Notes: generated by a model not told the origin, from the sequence alone. A DNA stretch of 64,000 nt from an uncultured Eubacteriales bacterium (GCA_934457415.1 CAKSHM010000004.1:124001-188000), one strand, 5' to 3'; counted from the first letter of the stretch, positions 41,042 to 50,308 are shown. A program made the numbers and translations.

Positions 41042-42520
41042 TTGGGTAAGGATATAGAACTTTATGAAAATATGAAATTTTCGGGGGATTTTGAAAAAGA
41101 CACCGAAATGTTTAAAAATATATTTAAAAATGACAGTATTTTAAGATTTCGAAGTCTTACGGTCAATAAAACAGTAGGATGTTCTGTTTTCAATTTCGAC
41201 GGAATGGTAAATACCGCTGTTGTAAATGATTCGCTTATAAAACCGCTTGTGCGGATAGAAGATAAAGCTTCGGGTATGTCGACCGATTATATAGTAAAAA
41301 ATTATCTTTATGCCTGCGATGTCAAGGTGACAGACAGCGTTGCGGAATGTATAAGAGGAGCGGTTTACGGCGATACAGTTCTGCTTTTTTCGGATAACAC
41401 CCGTGCGGTAATAGCAAACACAAAGGGCTTTCGCTCAAGAGGTATTAAGGAGCCTGACGACGAAAGGGTTCTGCAGGGACCGCGGGAGGGCTTTGACGAG
41501 GTCGCAATGCTTGACCTTGCAATGTTAAGAAGAAAGCTGCCCACCCCGGATCTTTGCATTGAGACTCTGCGGCTCGGCAGGCGCACCGATACTATGATTT
41601 TTATTTGTTATCTCGGCTCGCTTGCAAAGAAAGAAACGGTTTCGGAGTTTAAAAAAAGAATAAATGAAATTGATATCGACGGAGTGCTGGATGTAAATTA
41701 TCTTGCCGAAAATATAAGAGATCATAAGCATAGTCTTTTTAAAACCACCGGCTCAACCGAGCGTCCGGACACCGTTGCCGCAAGGCTTTTGGAGGGAAGA
41801 ATCGCTGTCTTTTGCGACGGAACGCCGGTCGTGCTGACAGTTCCTTATCTTTTTTCGGAAAACTTTCAGTCCGATGAAGACTATTATCTTAATTATACCG
41901 TTTCAAGCGTGGGCAGGATTTTAAGATATATATGCTTCTTTTTAGCTGTCATGGTTCCCGCGGTGTTTTTAAGTCTTTCTATATTCCATTTTCAGCTTCT
42001 CCCGACGAATTTTGCCCTGAGCGTTGCAAGACTCAGAGCAGGGGTACCTATGCCGAGCGCGGTTGAATGTATAATTTTAATTCTCGTTTTTGAAATATTA
42101 AAGGAAACAGGGGTAAGAATGCCGCAGAGCCTCGGACATGCTCTGTCAATAGTAGGAGGTCTGGTTGTCGGTCAGGCGGCGGTAGAGGCAGGAATTGTAA
42201 GCGCACCTATGCTTATTGCCGTGGCATTAAGCGGAATTTCGGGGCTTATGATTCCACGGCTTAAAGGGGCGGTCTTTTATTTAAGACTTATTTTTGTTGT
42301 TTTGGCGGCATTGTTCGGTTTTGCGGGCGTTGCGGCGGGGCTGAGCGCCGTGGTGCTTAGAATTTTTAATCTTTCTTCATTTAATGAGGATTATACCGGC
42401 GCGCTAAAAAATCCCAATCCTCAACGGCTTAAGGACAGCGTTTTAAGAGCGCCGTGGACCTTTATGAAATTAAGACCTTTTATCACAAAAAATTTAAGAA
42501 GGCAGAAGGATAAAAAATGA
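41042..42520 (+). CDS. Spore germination protein, GerA/GerKA family
   Basis: 492 residues. A soluble N-terminal domain (~1-270) is followed by about five hydrophobic segments (~295-460). GerA motifs visible are SFVGLRRLGR-like RLGRRTDTMIFICYLGS near 175, LEGRIAVFCDGTPVVLTVPYLF near 245, RAGVPMPSAVECI near 335 and a PQSLGHALSIVGGLVVGQAAVEAG stretch near 360. It is the A subunit of a nutrient germinant receptor. The start appears to be TTG at 41042 after GGAG. It overlaps the gerC-like gene by four bases. Confidence 0.88.
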   Translation: MGKDIELYENMKFSGDFEKDTEMFKNIFKNDSILRFRSLTVNKTVGCSVFNFDGMVNTAVVNDSLIKPLVRIEDKASGMSTDYIVKNYLYACDVKVTDSVAECIRGAVYGDTVLLFSDNTRAVIANTKGFRSRGIKEPDDERVLQGPREGFDEVAMLDLAMLRRKLPTPDLCIETLRLGRRTDTMIFICYLGSLAKKETVSEFKKRINEIDIDGVLDVNYLAENIRDHKHSLFKTTGSTERPDTVAARLLEGRIAVFCDGTPVVLTVPYLFSENFQSDEDYYLNYTVSSVGRILRYICFFLAVMVPAVFLSLSIFHFQLLPTNFALSVARLRAGVPMPSAVECIILILVFEILKETGVRMPQSLGHALSIVGGLVVGQAAVEAGIVSAPMLIAVALSGISGLMIPRLKGAVFYLRLIFVVLAALFGFAGVAAGLSAVVLRIFNLSSFNEDYTGALKNPNPQRLKDSVLRAPWTFMKLRPFITKNLRRQKDKK

Positions 42521-43131
42521 GATTAAAAAAAATTATTTGTCTGCTTTTGATTTTATCAGCTTTAGTGTCGCTTTGCGCCTGCTCCTCATTTGAGGCGGAC
42601 GGAAGATTTATTGTATCTGCCATAGGCGCTGACAGCGACGGCGAGCAGATAATTCTCAGCGTTCAGACCATAGAAATCGGGGAGGGAGATTTTGACGAGC
42701 CGCCTGATGTAAAGGTTTTATCCGTCTCGGCAAAAACACCCGAGGAAGCCTTAAAAAAGCTTAAAGCAAAAAGCATAAAGCCGCTTAATTTCGACCACTG
42801 CGCCGTTATGCTTTGCTCAAGCGATCTGACCGTCGATCAGTTTGTGAAAATGCGCGATCTCTGCATGCAGAGAAAGGATATAAATCTTGCAATAACGGTG
42901 TGCATTACAAACAACTGCAGGGAAATTCTTGAAATTGAGAATTCAACGGGTTTAACCTCCGGCTATGATGTTGCGGTGTTGATCGAAAGCTATATGAAGC
43001 AGGATGATAAGAATTTCAAATGTAAATTTTATGAAATTGCGAAGTCCGATGATTTTGTTCTTCCTTTTATCACCTATAAGGACGAAACTCTTTGTATCAG
43101 CGGAACCGCTGAAATTAAGACCGTAGTGTGA
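42517..43131 (+). pseudogene. Truncated GerC-family lipoprotein, interrupted by a MITE
   Basis: 204 residues. The lipoprotein signal ends LCAC (Cys near 22). The rest matches the N-terminal GerAC domain (FIVSAIGADSDGEQIILSVQT, AKTPEEALKKLKA, FDHCAVMLCSSDL). Full GerAC proteins have about 370-400 residues with a second domain. Here the stop codon lies inside the left terminal repeat of an inserted element (43125-43398) and only about 20 bases remain before the next gene, so the C-terminal domain is gone. The remaining N-domain may still be made. Confidence 0.8.
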
Positions 43132-43398
43132 CAGGACTCGAACCTGCCGCGGTTTCGCTCGCCGCCTTTTAGATTGCGGCTTTGCGTGGGATTGTGCAAG
43201 GCGTCAGCCTTGCTGCAAATTTCTCACTTCGCCGAATAAAATTAAAGCGGCAGAAACTTTTAACCTACCGAAACAAAAAATTTTGTTATAAGACGAAGCC
43301 GATTAAACGCAGGAATACTGGCGTATTTCAAGTTTTGAGGCAATGTATTATGCAAAATTTTGTTTCGTAGGCGTGACAGGTTCGAGTACTGTCACACT
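43125..43398. mobile_element. MITE-like non-autonomous element, 274 bp
   Basis: The ends are 22-nt inverted repeats, 43125-43146 and 43377-43398, with one mismatch (AGTGTGACAG-G/T-ACTCGAACCTG). A TA pair borders both ends (43124-43125 and 43398-43399), consistent with a TA target duplication as made by IS630/Tc1-type transposases. There is no transposase, and internal reading frames are not gene-like. Subterminal inverted repeats (CCTACCGAAAC/GTTTCGTAGG) are present. A decayed copy lies at 19951-20012. Confidence 0.78.
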
Positions 43399-43419
43399 AA
43401 TATAAAAGGATGTGAAGCA

Positions 43420-44349
43420 ATGCAAAAGGTGAGCTATAAACTGCATATTTTGGCACTTTGCGCCGTTTATGTTTTAAGCGGCGCTGTCATAACGCTTCCT
43501 AAGCCTGTTACCGAAGGCGGAAGTCTGCCGGCCCTTTTAACGGCTTTTTTATTTTCGCTTATTTTTTTGCTTGCGGTTTATAAAATTGCTTCAAAGCTTG
43601 AAAATGTGAGCGGTAAAAGCAAGCTGCTAAAGCTTCTTTACATTATACTTGCAATCTCATGCTTTTTGGATTCCGCAATGATATTTTCAGAGGTTGCGGA
43701 TTTTGTTGACCTTATTATGCTTCCCGATCAAAAAAAATATATGACGGTTATTTTGCTTTTTGTCTGCGTTTTCTGGATATCGCTCAACAAAATTTCAGCC
43801 GTTATGAAATTTTCCGTTCCGATTTTCTTTTTTGCCGTTATAACGGTTTTACTGTTTTTCTTTTTATCCTTAAAACAGATGAAGTTTGAAAATATCGAGC
43901 TTAAAGAAAGCGTTTTTAAAAAGAGTGTTTTAAAGGAAGCTTTATATTATTTTTTTAAAATATTTCTTCCGCTTATAAATCTTTGCGCATTTGTCTTTAT
44001 GTTTAAAAAAGAGAAAAACAAGGTAAAATATTCTTTTGCGGGAGTTTTAACGGGCAGCGTGCTTATTTTTGTTTGCGTTTTTCAGATTATTTCAGTTTTC
44101 GGCGGCGCTCTTACGGCTGATATCGAATTTCCGTATTCTGCGGTTATAAGTACGGTCAATATCGGAAATATTTTTACCCGCATGGACGGCGCGGCATATT
44201 TTTTGTTTATCGGACTTTTTCTTGTAAGGACAGGTACGGATTTAAAGGTAATTTCCGATATCGCAAAAAATCTCGGAATAAAATCAAAAATGCTGACCTC
44301 CGTTATTTCTTCTCTTGTAATTACCGCTGCTGCTGTTGCAATTTTTTGA
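43420..44349 (+). CDS. Spore germination permease, GerB/GerKB family
   Basis: 309 residues with nine to ten hydrophobic segments, of the amino-acid-permease-like GerAB family (GAVITLPKPVTEGGS near 22). It is somewhat shorter than the usual 360. It is the membrane germinant-binding partner of GerA and GerC. The start at 43420 is set by AAGGATGTG. The upstream DNA back to 43399 is outside the MITE; the longer in-frame ATG at 43360 is inside it. Confidence 0.82.
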   Translation: MQKVSYKLHILALCAVYVLSGAVITLPKPVTEGGSLPALLTAFLFSLIFLLAVYKIASKLENVSGKSKLLKLLYIILAISCFLDSAMIFSEVADFVDLIMLPDQKKYMTVILLFVCVFWISLNKISAVMKFSVPIFFFAVITVLLFFFLSLKQMKFENIELKESVFKKSVLKEALYYFFKIFLPLINLCAFVFMFKKEKNKVKYSFAGVLTGSVLIFVCVFQIISVFGGALTADIEFPYSAVISTVNIGNIFTRMDGAAYFLFIGLFLVRTGTDLKVISDIAKNLGIKSKMLTSVISSLVITAAAVAIF

Positions 44350-44396
44350 TTTTGATTGTATAATAAAACACATATTTATTAAAAAAGGGTGTTTTT

Positions 44397-45881
44397 ATGC
44401 GCGGCAGCGGAATTTTAATGCCGATTTTCTCGCTTTCCTCTCCTTACGGAATAGGAACTTTCGGTAAAAAGGCTTTTGAGTTTATTGATTTTTTAAAAAG
44501 GGGCGGTCAGAGCTATTGGCAAATTCTCCCTCTTTGTCCTATTGATTACAGCGGCTCTCCGTATCAGTCGGTTTCCTGCTTTGCGGGAAATCCGCTTTTT
44601 ATTGATCTTGATTTGCTCGTCTCCGACGGACTTTTAACACAGTCCGATATTTCGGAATTTTCATATAATAATGCTTTTGCCGATTATAATTCAATTAAAA
44701 AGAGCAGAGAGGTACTGTTTTCAAGAGCGTTTAAAAAATTCAATACAGAAAGCGCGGATTTCAAGAACTTTAAGAATAATTCCTTATGGCTCAGGGTTTA
44801 TTCCGCATTTTCAGCCATAAAGGACAGTTTTGATGGCTTGCCGTTTACTTCATGGGACGAAAAATTCCGCAGGTTCAGCGAGGACGCTTTGATACTTGCC
44901 GAAACCGAGTTTAAGGAAAGAACGGAATATTATAATTTCATTCAGTTTGAATTCTTTAAGCAGTGGAACAGCCTGAAATCCTATGCAAATAAAAACGGCA
45001 TAAAAATAATCGGTGATATTCCGATTTATGTTGCGCTGGACAGCGCCGATGTCTGGAGCGACCCTACGCAGTTTGATCTTAATTCAGACTTTAATCCGAA
45101 TTTTGTCGCAGGAGTTTCGCCCGACGCTTTTTCCGCAACAGGTCAGCGCTGGGGCAATCCTCTTTATAACTGGCAGAAAGCCGCAGGAGAAAAAGAGCCG
45201 TTCTCTTGGTGGAAAAAGCGCTTAAGCCATGCCTTTAAGCTTTATGATATCGTCAGAATAGATCATTTCAGGGCATTTGAATCCTATTATGCAATTCCTA
45301 ACAGCTCACAAAGCGCACTTGAGGGAGGCTGGAGAAAGGGACCGGGAATTCAGTTTTTTGAAGAAATGAAAAAGACCTTCGGCGATGAGCTTCCGCTTAT
45401 TGCCGAGGATTTAGGGCTTATAGGCGAGGATGTTATAAGGCTTTTAAAGGAATCGGGGCTTCCGGGAATGAAGGTAATGCAGTTCGGAATTGACGACGGC
45501 CCTAAAAGTACGCATCTTCCTCATAATTATGTAAAAAATTCCGTCGCATATCTCGGCACTCATGATAATGATACAATAATCGGCTGGCAGTCTAAGGCAA
45601 GCGAAGAAAAGAAAAAATTTGCTTATGATTATATCGGCTTCGGAAAAAGCGAAGGCTTTAATATCTCAATGATAAGAGCGCTTTTCGCCTCGGTTTCGGA
45701 TATCGCCGTTATCACCCTTGCGGACCTTATGGGATTGGATTCTTCGGGGCGTATAAACACCCCAGGAACCGATAAAAACAACTGGCAGTGGAGAATTCAG
45801 GACGGCTGTGTAAACGATTGGCTTGCCGGTATTCTTTTAGATTTAACGGCTACCTATGCAAGAGAAAATACAAAAAAATAG
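44397..45881 (+). CDS. malQ: 4-alpha-glucanotransferase
   Basis: 494 residues. The GH77 landmarks are clear: SPYGIGTFGKKAFEF near 16, YWQILPLCPIDYSGSPYQS near 43, IKIIGDIPIYVALDSADVW near 201, VRIDHFRAFESYYAIP with the nucleophile Asp near 283, LIAEDLGLIGEDV with the acid/base Glu near 340 and GTHDNDT near 384. It transfers glucan chains in maltodextrin and glycogen use, in the cytoplasm. It stands alone with a terminator after it. Confidence 0.95.
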   Translation: MRGSGILMPIFSLSSPYGIGTFGKKAFEFIDFLKRGGQSYWQILPLCPIDYSGSPYQSVSCFAGNPLFIDLDLLVSDGLLTQSDISEFSYNNAFADYNSIKKSREVLFSRAFKKFNTESADFKNFKNNSLWLRVYSAFSAIKDSFDGLPFTSWDEKFRRFSEDALILAETEFKERTEYYNFIQFEFFKQWNSLKSYANKNGIKIIGDIPIYVALDSADVWSDPTQFDLNSDFNPNFVAGVSPDAFSATGQRWGNPLYNWQKAAGEKEPFSWWKKRLSHAFKLYDIVRIDHFRAFESYYAIPNSSQSALEGGWRKGPGIQFFEEMKKTFGDELPLIAEDLGLIGEDVIRLLKESGLPGMKVMQFGIDDGPKSTHLPHNYVKNSVAYLGTHDNDTIIGWQSKASEEKKKFAYDYIGFGKSEGFNISMIRALFASVSDIAVITLADLMGLDSSGRINTPGTDKNNWQWRIQDGCVNDWLAGILLDLTATYARENTKK

Positions 45882-45924
45882 AACACTCGCTGTAAAAGCT
45901 TTGGCTTTTACAGCGAGTGTTATT
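45882..45924. terminator. Bidirectional terminator after malQ
   Basis: AACACTCGCTGTAAAAG pairs with CTTTTACAGCGAGTGTT (17 bp, short loop), A-run on one side and TATTAT on the other; convergent genes. Confidence 0.85.
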
Positions 45925-46216
45925 ATACCTCATAGTCAAAGCAGAGCCTTGTCACGGTAAAGGGTCTTACAAAGGTATCGGCAGCCTTTACATGAAGCGG
46001 ATTTTCAGAATATCCTTTAAGGGCGCTCTCATTTTCAAAGGTAGTATCGAGCATCATATCGGCATTTGAGGATTCAAGACCTGTGATATTCACCTTTATT
46101 GAAATAAGCCCGTCAATTTTTCCCATAAGCCCCTCTAATGCCGTTTTTGCGTTTTTTCTGACGGTGTCTTTATCCTCTCCGTCTCTTATTTGCCATAAAA
46201 TAATGTGTTTAACCAT
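45923..46216 (-). CDS. Dabb-family (stress-responsive alpha/beta barrel) protein
   Basis: 97 residues with the Dabb pattern: VKHIILWQIRDGED at the start, LEGLMGKIDGLISIKVNITG near 29, ALKGYSENPLHVKAADTF near 68 and a final RLCFDYEV. These are small dimeric barrel proteins. Many have no known substrate. Shine-Dalgarno AAAGGAGAAG precedes the ATG. Confidence 0.85.
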   Translation of the reverse strand: MVKHIILWQIRDGEDKDTVRKNAKTALEGLMGKIDGLISIKVNITGLESSNADMMLDTTFENESALKGYSENPLHVKAADTFVRPFTVTRLCFDYEV

Positions 46217-46354
46217 AGCTGCTTCTCCTTTAAAATATGTTATTTCATTTTAGCTTATCAATATAACACGTTAATACCTTGTCAAATCTATCCTGCTTGA
46301 CTTTTTTTATATATAGAAATACAGCAACATATCCTAAAGATATATTGCTGTATT

Positions 46355-46448
46355 TGGCGGAGTAGGAGAGACTCGAACTCTCGCGCCGGGGATTAGCCGA
46401 CCTACGCCCTTAGCAGGGGCGCCTCGTCACCAACTTGAGTACTACTCC
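46355..46448 (-). tRNA. tRNA-Ser (GCT)
   Basis: On the minus strand: acceptor GGAGTAG pairs with CTACTCC, discriminator G, encoded CCA at the 3' end (46355-46357). The anticodon loop gives GCT (reads AGC/AGU). T-loop GTTCGAGTC. The long variable arm fits a Ser tRNA, about 94 nt. Confidence 0.93.
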
Positions 46449-46578
46449 GAATAAAGTGATTTAACAAAAATAGATATTCAATTTTCCTGTTTTATTTTAG
46501 AGGTTCCTCGGCTGCCCTCTTGCAGTTACCGAAAGCTGTTTACCGCTTGGAGCGCGGAACATCTTAAAAAACAAATAA

Positions 46579-46667
46579 TGGCGGAGAGGATGGGATTCGA
46601 ACCCATGTGGCATTGCTGCCAAACGGTTTTCAAGACCGCCTCGTTATGACCGCTTCGATACCTCTCC
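46579..46667 (-). tRNA. tRNA-Ser (TGA)
   Basis: Minus strand: acceptor GGAGAGG with CCTCTCC, encoded CCA (46579-46581), anticodon TGA in GCGGTCTTGAAAACCG, T-loop GTTCGAATCC, long variable arm, 89 nt. It lies upstream of the GCT gene, so both may come from one transcript. The 130-base spacer contains a GC-rich unidentified segment (46494-46562). Confidence 0.93.
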
Positions 46668-46765
46668 GTGCGACTGAATTATTTTAACACATTACAAAAT
46701 AAAAGTCAATAACTATTTGAAGTTTAATATCCGCCGCCGAAAAAAATCGGCGGCGGCAAAACTTT

Positions 46766-48181
46766 TTATTTTGAGCAGTCCTCAACAACAAGCTCTCTGA
46801 CGGCGTTTTCATCGCATTTCGGTTTATCGAGACCGTCGCGGTGCCTAATAAACTTCTCGGCTACCTGAGGGAATAGAGCATAGCTTAAAACATCCTCCTG
46901 AGATTTTCCGATGTGTTTATTTTTCATTTCAAGCGCATATTTTACAAGCTCCGGCTCAAGAAGATCGGCGGGTCGGCATTCGATAACCTTTTCATCGCCG
47001 ATTGCTTTGTTTCTTACCTCTTCATTTACCTTTCCGGGGAGCTTTCCGTATTCCCCGCGCAAAAGTGCTTTTGATTCTTTAGGAATCATTTTATATCTTT
47101 CACCGGAGATAACATTTAAAACTGCCTGAGTTCCTACAATCTGCGAGGTAGGAGTAACAAGCGGAGGATATCCGAAATCCTCTCGAACCTTCGGAACTTC
47201 CGCAAGCACATCATAATACTTGTCTTCTTTTCCTGCCTGCTTAAGCTGAGAAAGCATATTTGAAAGCATTCCGCCCGGAACCTGATAAATAAGAGTCTTT
47301 GCGTCAACATTCAAAACCTTGGGGTCGAGAATACCCTCGGCTTTGAGCCTGTCTGCAACGGTGCGGAAATGAGCGGCGATATCGCTTAAAGCGGTAAGGT
47401 CAAGTCCTGTATCGCGCTCAGTACCCTTAAGAGTGGCAACAAGCGCCTCGGTGGAGGGCTGGCTTGTGCCGTTTGCAAGAGGCGAAAGCGCGGTATCAAC
47501 AATATCAACGCCCGCTTGAGCCGCCATAAGATAGGTCATATCGCCGGTGCCGGTGGTGTTGTGCGTGTGAAGATGAATCGGAACCTTAACGGTTTCCTTG
47601 AGCTTTTTAACCAGTGAATAAGCATCATAGGGAAGCAGAAGTCCTGCCATGTCCTTAATGCAAATAACATCGGCACCCATGCTTTCAAGCTGACGGGCAA
47701 GGTTTACAAAATATTTCTCGTCATGAACGGGACTTACGGTATAGCTCATTGCGGCTTCGCATATTCCGCCGTATTTCTTGCACGAATTTATAGCCTGTTC
47801 GAGGTTTCTCGGGTCGTTAAGCGCGTCGAAAATTCTTAAAACATCAATTCCGTTTTCAATCGACTTTTCAACGAATTTATCAACTACGTCATCGGCATAA
47901 TGCTTATACCCCAGAATATTCTGTCCGCGGAACAGCATCTGAAGCTTAGTATTAGGCATGTGCTTTTTAAGAGTGCGGAGCCTTTCCCACGGATCCTCGT
48001 TTAAAAATCTCATGCAGGCGTCAAATGTCGCGCCTCCCCAGCACTCAATTGACCAGTATCCGATTTTATCGAGCTTTTCGAGCGCAGGAAGCATGTCTTC
48101 AATGCGCATTCTTGTAGCCGCCTGAGACTGGTGTGCGTCACGCAGAATTGTATCGGTAATATATAAAGGCTTTTTAACCAT
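46766..48181 (-). CDS. oadA: Oxaloacetate decarboxylase, alpha subunit (carboxyltransferase)
   Basis: 471 residues of the carboxyltransferase barrel: ITDTILRDAHQSQAATRM near 8-25 with the metal-binding Asp, CWGGATFDACMRF near 48, an RGQNILGYKHY segment near 93, the carbamylated Lys in CIKDMAG near 174 and the HLHTHNTTG motif near 203. It lacks a C-terminal biotin domain, which is a separate gene here (49426). It moves CO2 from oxaloacetate to biotin. Last gene of the minus-strand operon. Confidence 0.9.
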   Translation of the reverse strand: MVKKPLYITDTILRDAHQSQAATRMRIEDMLPALEKLDKIGYWSIECWGGATFDACMRFLNEDPWERLRTLKKHMPNTKLQMLFRGQNILGYKHYADDVVDKFVEKSIENGIDVLRIFDALNDPRNLEQAINSCKKYGGICEAAMSYTVSPVHDEKYFVNLARQLESMGADVICIKDMAGLLLPYDAYSLVKKLKETVKVPIHLHTHNTTGTGDMTYLMAAQAGVDIVDTALSPLANGTSQPSTEALVATLKGTERDTGLDLTALSDIAAHFRTVADRLKAEGILDPKVLNVDAKTLIYQVPGGMLSNMLSQLKQAGKEDKYYDVLAEVPKVREDFGYPPLVTPTSQIVGTQAVLNVISGERYKMIPKESKALLRGEYGKLPGKVNEEVRNKAIGDEKVIECRPADLLEPELVKYALEMKNKHIGKSQEDVLSYALFPQVAEKFIRHRDGLDKPKCDENAVRELVVEDCSK

Positions 48182-48196
48182 TAAAAATTCCTCCTA

Positions 48197-49411
48197 TCAA
48201 CCGAAAAGTGTTATAAGAACGCCGGCGGCGATTGCCGAGCCGATAACGCCTGCAACATTCGGTCCCATAGCGTGCATAAGCAGGAAGTTTGACGGATTTT
48301 CTTTCTGTCCGACAGTCTGCGAAACACGCGCCGCCATAGGAACGGCGGAAACGCCTGCCGAACCGATAAGCGGATTTATCTTGTTCTTTCTTGTAAACAG
48401 ATTCATGAACTTTGCAAGAAGCACGCCGCCTGCGGTACCGAGACCGAAAGCAACAATTCCCATTGCAAGGATCTTAAGTGTCTTGACATTTAAGAATGCC
48501 TCTGCCGTAGCAGTAGCGCCTACCGAAATTCCGAGGAATATAGTTACGATATTCATAAGCTCGTTCTGAGCGGTTTTGCAGAGTCTCTCGCAAACGCCGG
48601 ATTCCTTCCAGAGATTTCCGAGCATAAGACAGCCGACAAGCGGTGTCGCCGACGGAACAAGGAGTGCTACAAATATTGTTACCACGATCGGGAAAATTAT
48701 TTTTTCGGTTTTGTTTACCTTTCTTAAAGGCTTCATAACGATTGCGCGTTCTTTTTTGGTGGTTAAAAGCTTCATAATGGGCGGCTGGATAACGGGAACA
48801 AGCGCCATATATGAATATGCGGCAACCGCGATCGGACCTAAAAGCGAGGGATAAAGCTTGGAGGTGGTATAAATAGCGGTCGGTCCGTCCGCACCGCCGA
48901 TAATTCCTATTGAAGCCGCAGCCTCTGCGGGAAATGCGAGTGCAAGACAGCCCAGGAAGGTTACGAAAATTCCTATCTGAGCAGCGGCGCCCAAAAGAAG
49001 CGATTTCGGATTCGCGATAAGCGGCTCAAAATCTGTCATAGCGCCAATGCCTACGAATATAAGGCAGGGATAAAGACAGGTTTTAACACCGATATAAAGA
49101 ATATCAAGAAGTCCGCCGTTTGACATAATATGCCCATAGCTGTGGTAGAATTCGGAATTCGCGTCCATAAACTGGTTCCAAAGCTCGGTGTGGTACATAG
49201 CATCAGTTCCGGTGAAAGCCGTAAGATTTGTAAGCAGCATACCGAAAGCGATACCTACGAGCAAAAGCGGCTCAAACTGCTTCTTTATGCCGAGATAAAG
49301 AAGTAACAAAGAGACGAGAATCATTACAAGAGATCCCCAGTTCTCTTTCAAATTGCCGAAAAGCAGATAAAAGCCGGTGCTTTTGGCAAAATCCAAAAGA
49401 TTTTCTAACAT
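48197..49411 (-). CDS. oadB: Sodium-pumping decarboxylase, beta subunit
   Basis: 404 residues, about 11 hydrophobic segments. The conserved IIGGADGPTAIYTTSKL near 172 holds the Asp needed for sodium transport, and GSAGVSAVPMAARVSQTVG lies near 354. It decarboxylates carboxybiotin and pumps two Na+ out. The family (OadB/GcdB/MmdB) is clear; the neighbouring OadA gives the substrate. Confidence 0.92.
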   Translation of the reverse strand: MLENLLDFAKSTGFYLLFGNLKENWGSLVMILVSLLLLYLGIKKQFEPLLLVGIAFGMLLTNLTAFTGTDAMYHTELWNQFMDANSEFYHSYGHIMSNGGLLDILYIGVKTCLYPCLIFVGIGAMTDFEPLIANPKSLLLGAAAQIGIFVTFLGCLALAFPAEAAASIGIIGGADGPTAIYTTSKLYPSLLGPIAVAAYSYMALVPVIQPPIMKLLTTKKERAIVMKPLRKVNKTEKIIFPIVVTIFVALLVPSATPLVGCLMLGNLWKESGVCERLCKTAQNELMNIVTIFLGISVGATATAEAFLNVKTLKILAMGIVAFGLGTAGGVLLAKFMNLFTRKNKINPLIGSAGVSAVPMAARVSQTVGQKENPSNFLLMHAMGPNVAGVIGSAIAAGVLITLFG

Positions 49412-49425
49412 ACCCGTTCCTCCGA

Positions 49426-49779
49426 TTATGCTATCTCGCAGAGAACAGCGCCTGTTTCAACCGAAATTCCGCTTGCAACTACCGATTTAACTGTGCCGTC
49501 GCAGGGAGCAATGATTTCGTTTTCCATTTTCATAGCTTCAAGGATAAGAAGAACATCGCCTTTTTTAACTGCGTCTCCGACCTTGACATTCACAGAAAGA
49601 ATATTTCCTGGCATCGGACTTGAAACGGTTTCACCCTCGCCTGAAGAAACGGGAGCCGCAGGAGCGGTTTCTGCCTTCGGAGCCGGAGCGGCTGCTGTTT
49701 TTGCGGACTCTGTCCCCGTGATGTCCTCAAGCTCGATTTCATAAGCTGTTCCGTTTACGGTTACTTTATACTTTTTCAT
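49426..49779 (-). CDS. Biotin carboxyl carrier protein of the sodium pump
   Basis: 117 residues. An N-terminal TVNGTAYEIELEDI strand and an Ala/Pro linker (~28-50) precede the biotinyl domain, with the attachment Lys in LEAMKMEN near 84. It is the mobile carrier between alpha and beta (GcdC/MmdC type). Shine-Dalgarno AGAGGTAA precedes the start. Confidence 0.93.
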   Translation of the reverse strand: MKKYKVTVNGTAYEIELEDITGTESAKTAAAPAPKAETAPAAPVSSGEGETVSSPMPGNILSVNVKVGDAVKKGDVLLILEAMKMENEIIAPCDGTVKSVVASGISVETGAVLCEIA

Positions 49780-49804
49780 ATTTATTACCTCTTTTTTAAT
49801 AATT

Positions 49805-50110
49805 TTAAAGCTTTTTAAACGATACGACGCGCAGGGCGGAAATATCCGTTCCCATATCCTCTGCGGCTGCGGCGCAAACTGCCGCTATAACCTTACCGCG
49901 TTCCTCATCAGACAAGGCGGTTTCGGTTTTCTTCGGCAAAGGAGCGGAGTTTTCGGACTTGCCGTTTCTGAAAAACAGACTTACAAGCTGACAAATCAAA
50001 ATAATGAAAACAAGGCCTACAAACACTGTTCCGATTCCCATGCATACAACAAACCATGCCGGAATATCCGAAGCATTATTAACTGCCGCGGCGATAAAAT
50101 TTCCTGCCAT
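49805..50110 (-). CDS. Sodium-pumping decarboxylase, gamma/delta (OadG) subunit
   Basis: 101 residues. One transmembrane span (~20-45) is followed by a Lys/Glu/Pro stretch and a helical C-terminus, ending ISALRVVSFKKL. This is the OadG/MmdD layout of the small anchoring subunit. The ATG at 50110 lies after GGGAGGTG; the longer frame from 50149 has no such site. First gene of the operon. Confidence 0.85.
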   Translation of the reverse strand: MAGNFIAAAVNNASDIPAWFVVCMGIGTVFVGLVFIILICQLVSLFFRNGKSENSAPLPKKTETALSDEERGKVIAAVCAAAAEDMGTDISALRVVSFKKL

Positions 50111-50238
50111 AAAAGCACCTCCCGAGTTCACTTTTTTAAAGTTTTTCATTTAAAAATTAAAAATGATCCAATTTTCTGTCATTATATATTATATCATATT
50201 ATTTTGCAAATGCAACAATAAAACTTTCTTTATTTTGA

Positions 50239-50267
50239 TTGAAAAAGCTTTGAATAAATGTTATAAT
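50239..50267 (+). promoter_or_regulatory. Promoter of the mnmE operon
   Basis: TTGAAA (50239-50244), 17-base spacer, TATAAT (50262-50267). The start of mnmE lies about 35 bases later, with AGAGGTG as Shine-Dalgarno. Confidence 0.75.
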
Positions 50268-50308
50268 ATATTTTTAAATAATCAAATGTGTTTTATAGAG
50301 GTGCCAAA

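Noticed and set aside
43182..43370. 62-codon open frame inside the MITE
   Set aside because: Arg/Lys-rich low-complexity product, no ribosome site, lies fully within the non-coding element.
46494..46562. Segment between tRNA-Ser genes as a small SRP RNA (ffs)
   Set aside because: One end has GCAGCCGAGG as in SRP RNAs, but the conserved GGUCAGG and GGAA-tetraloop helix 8 core is not present.
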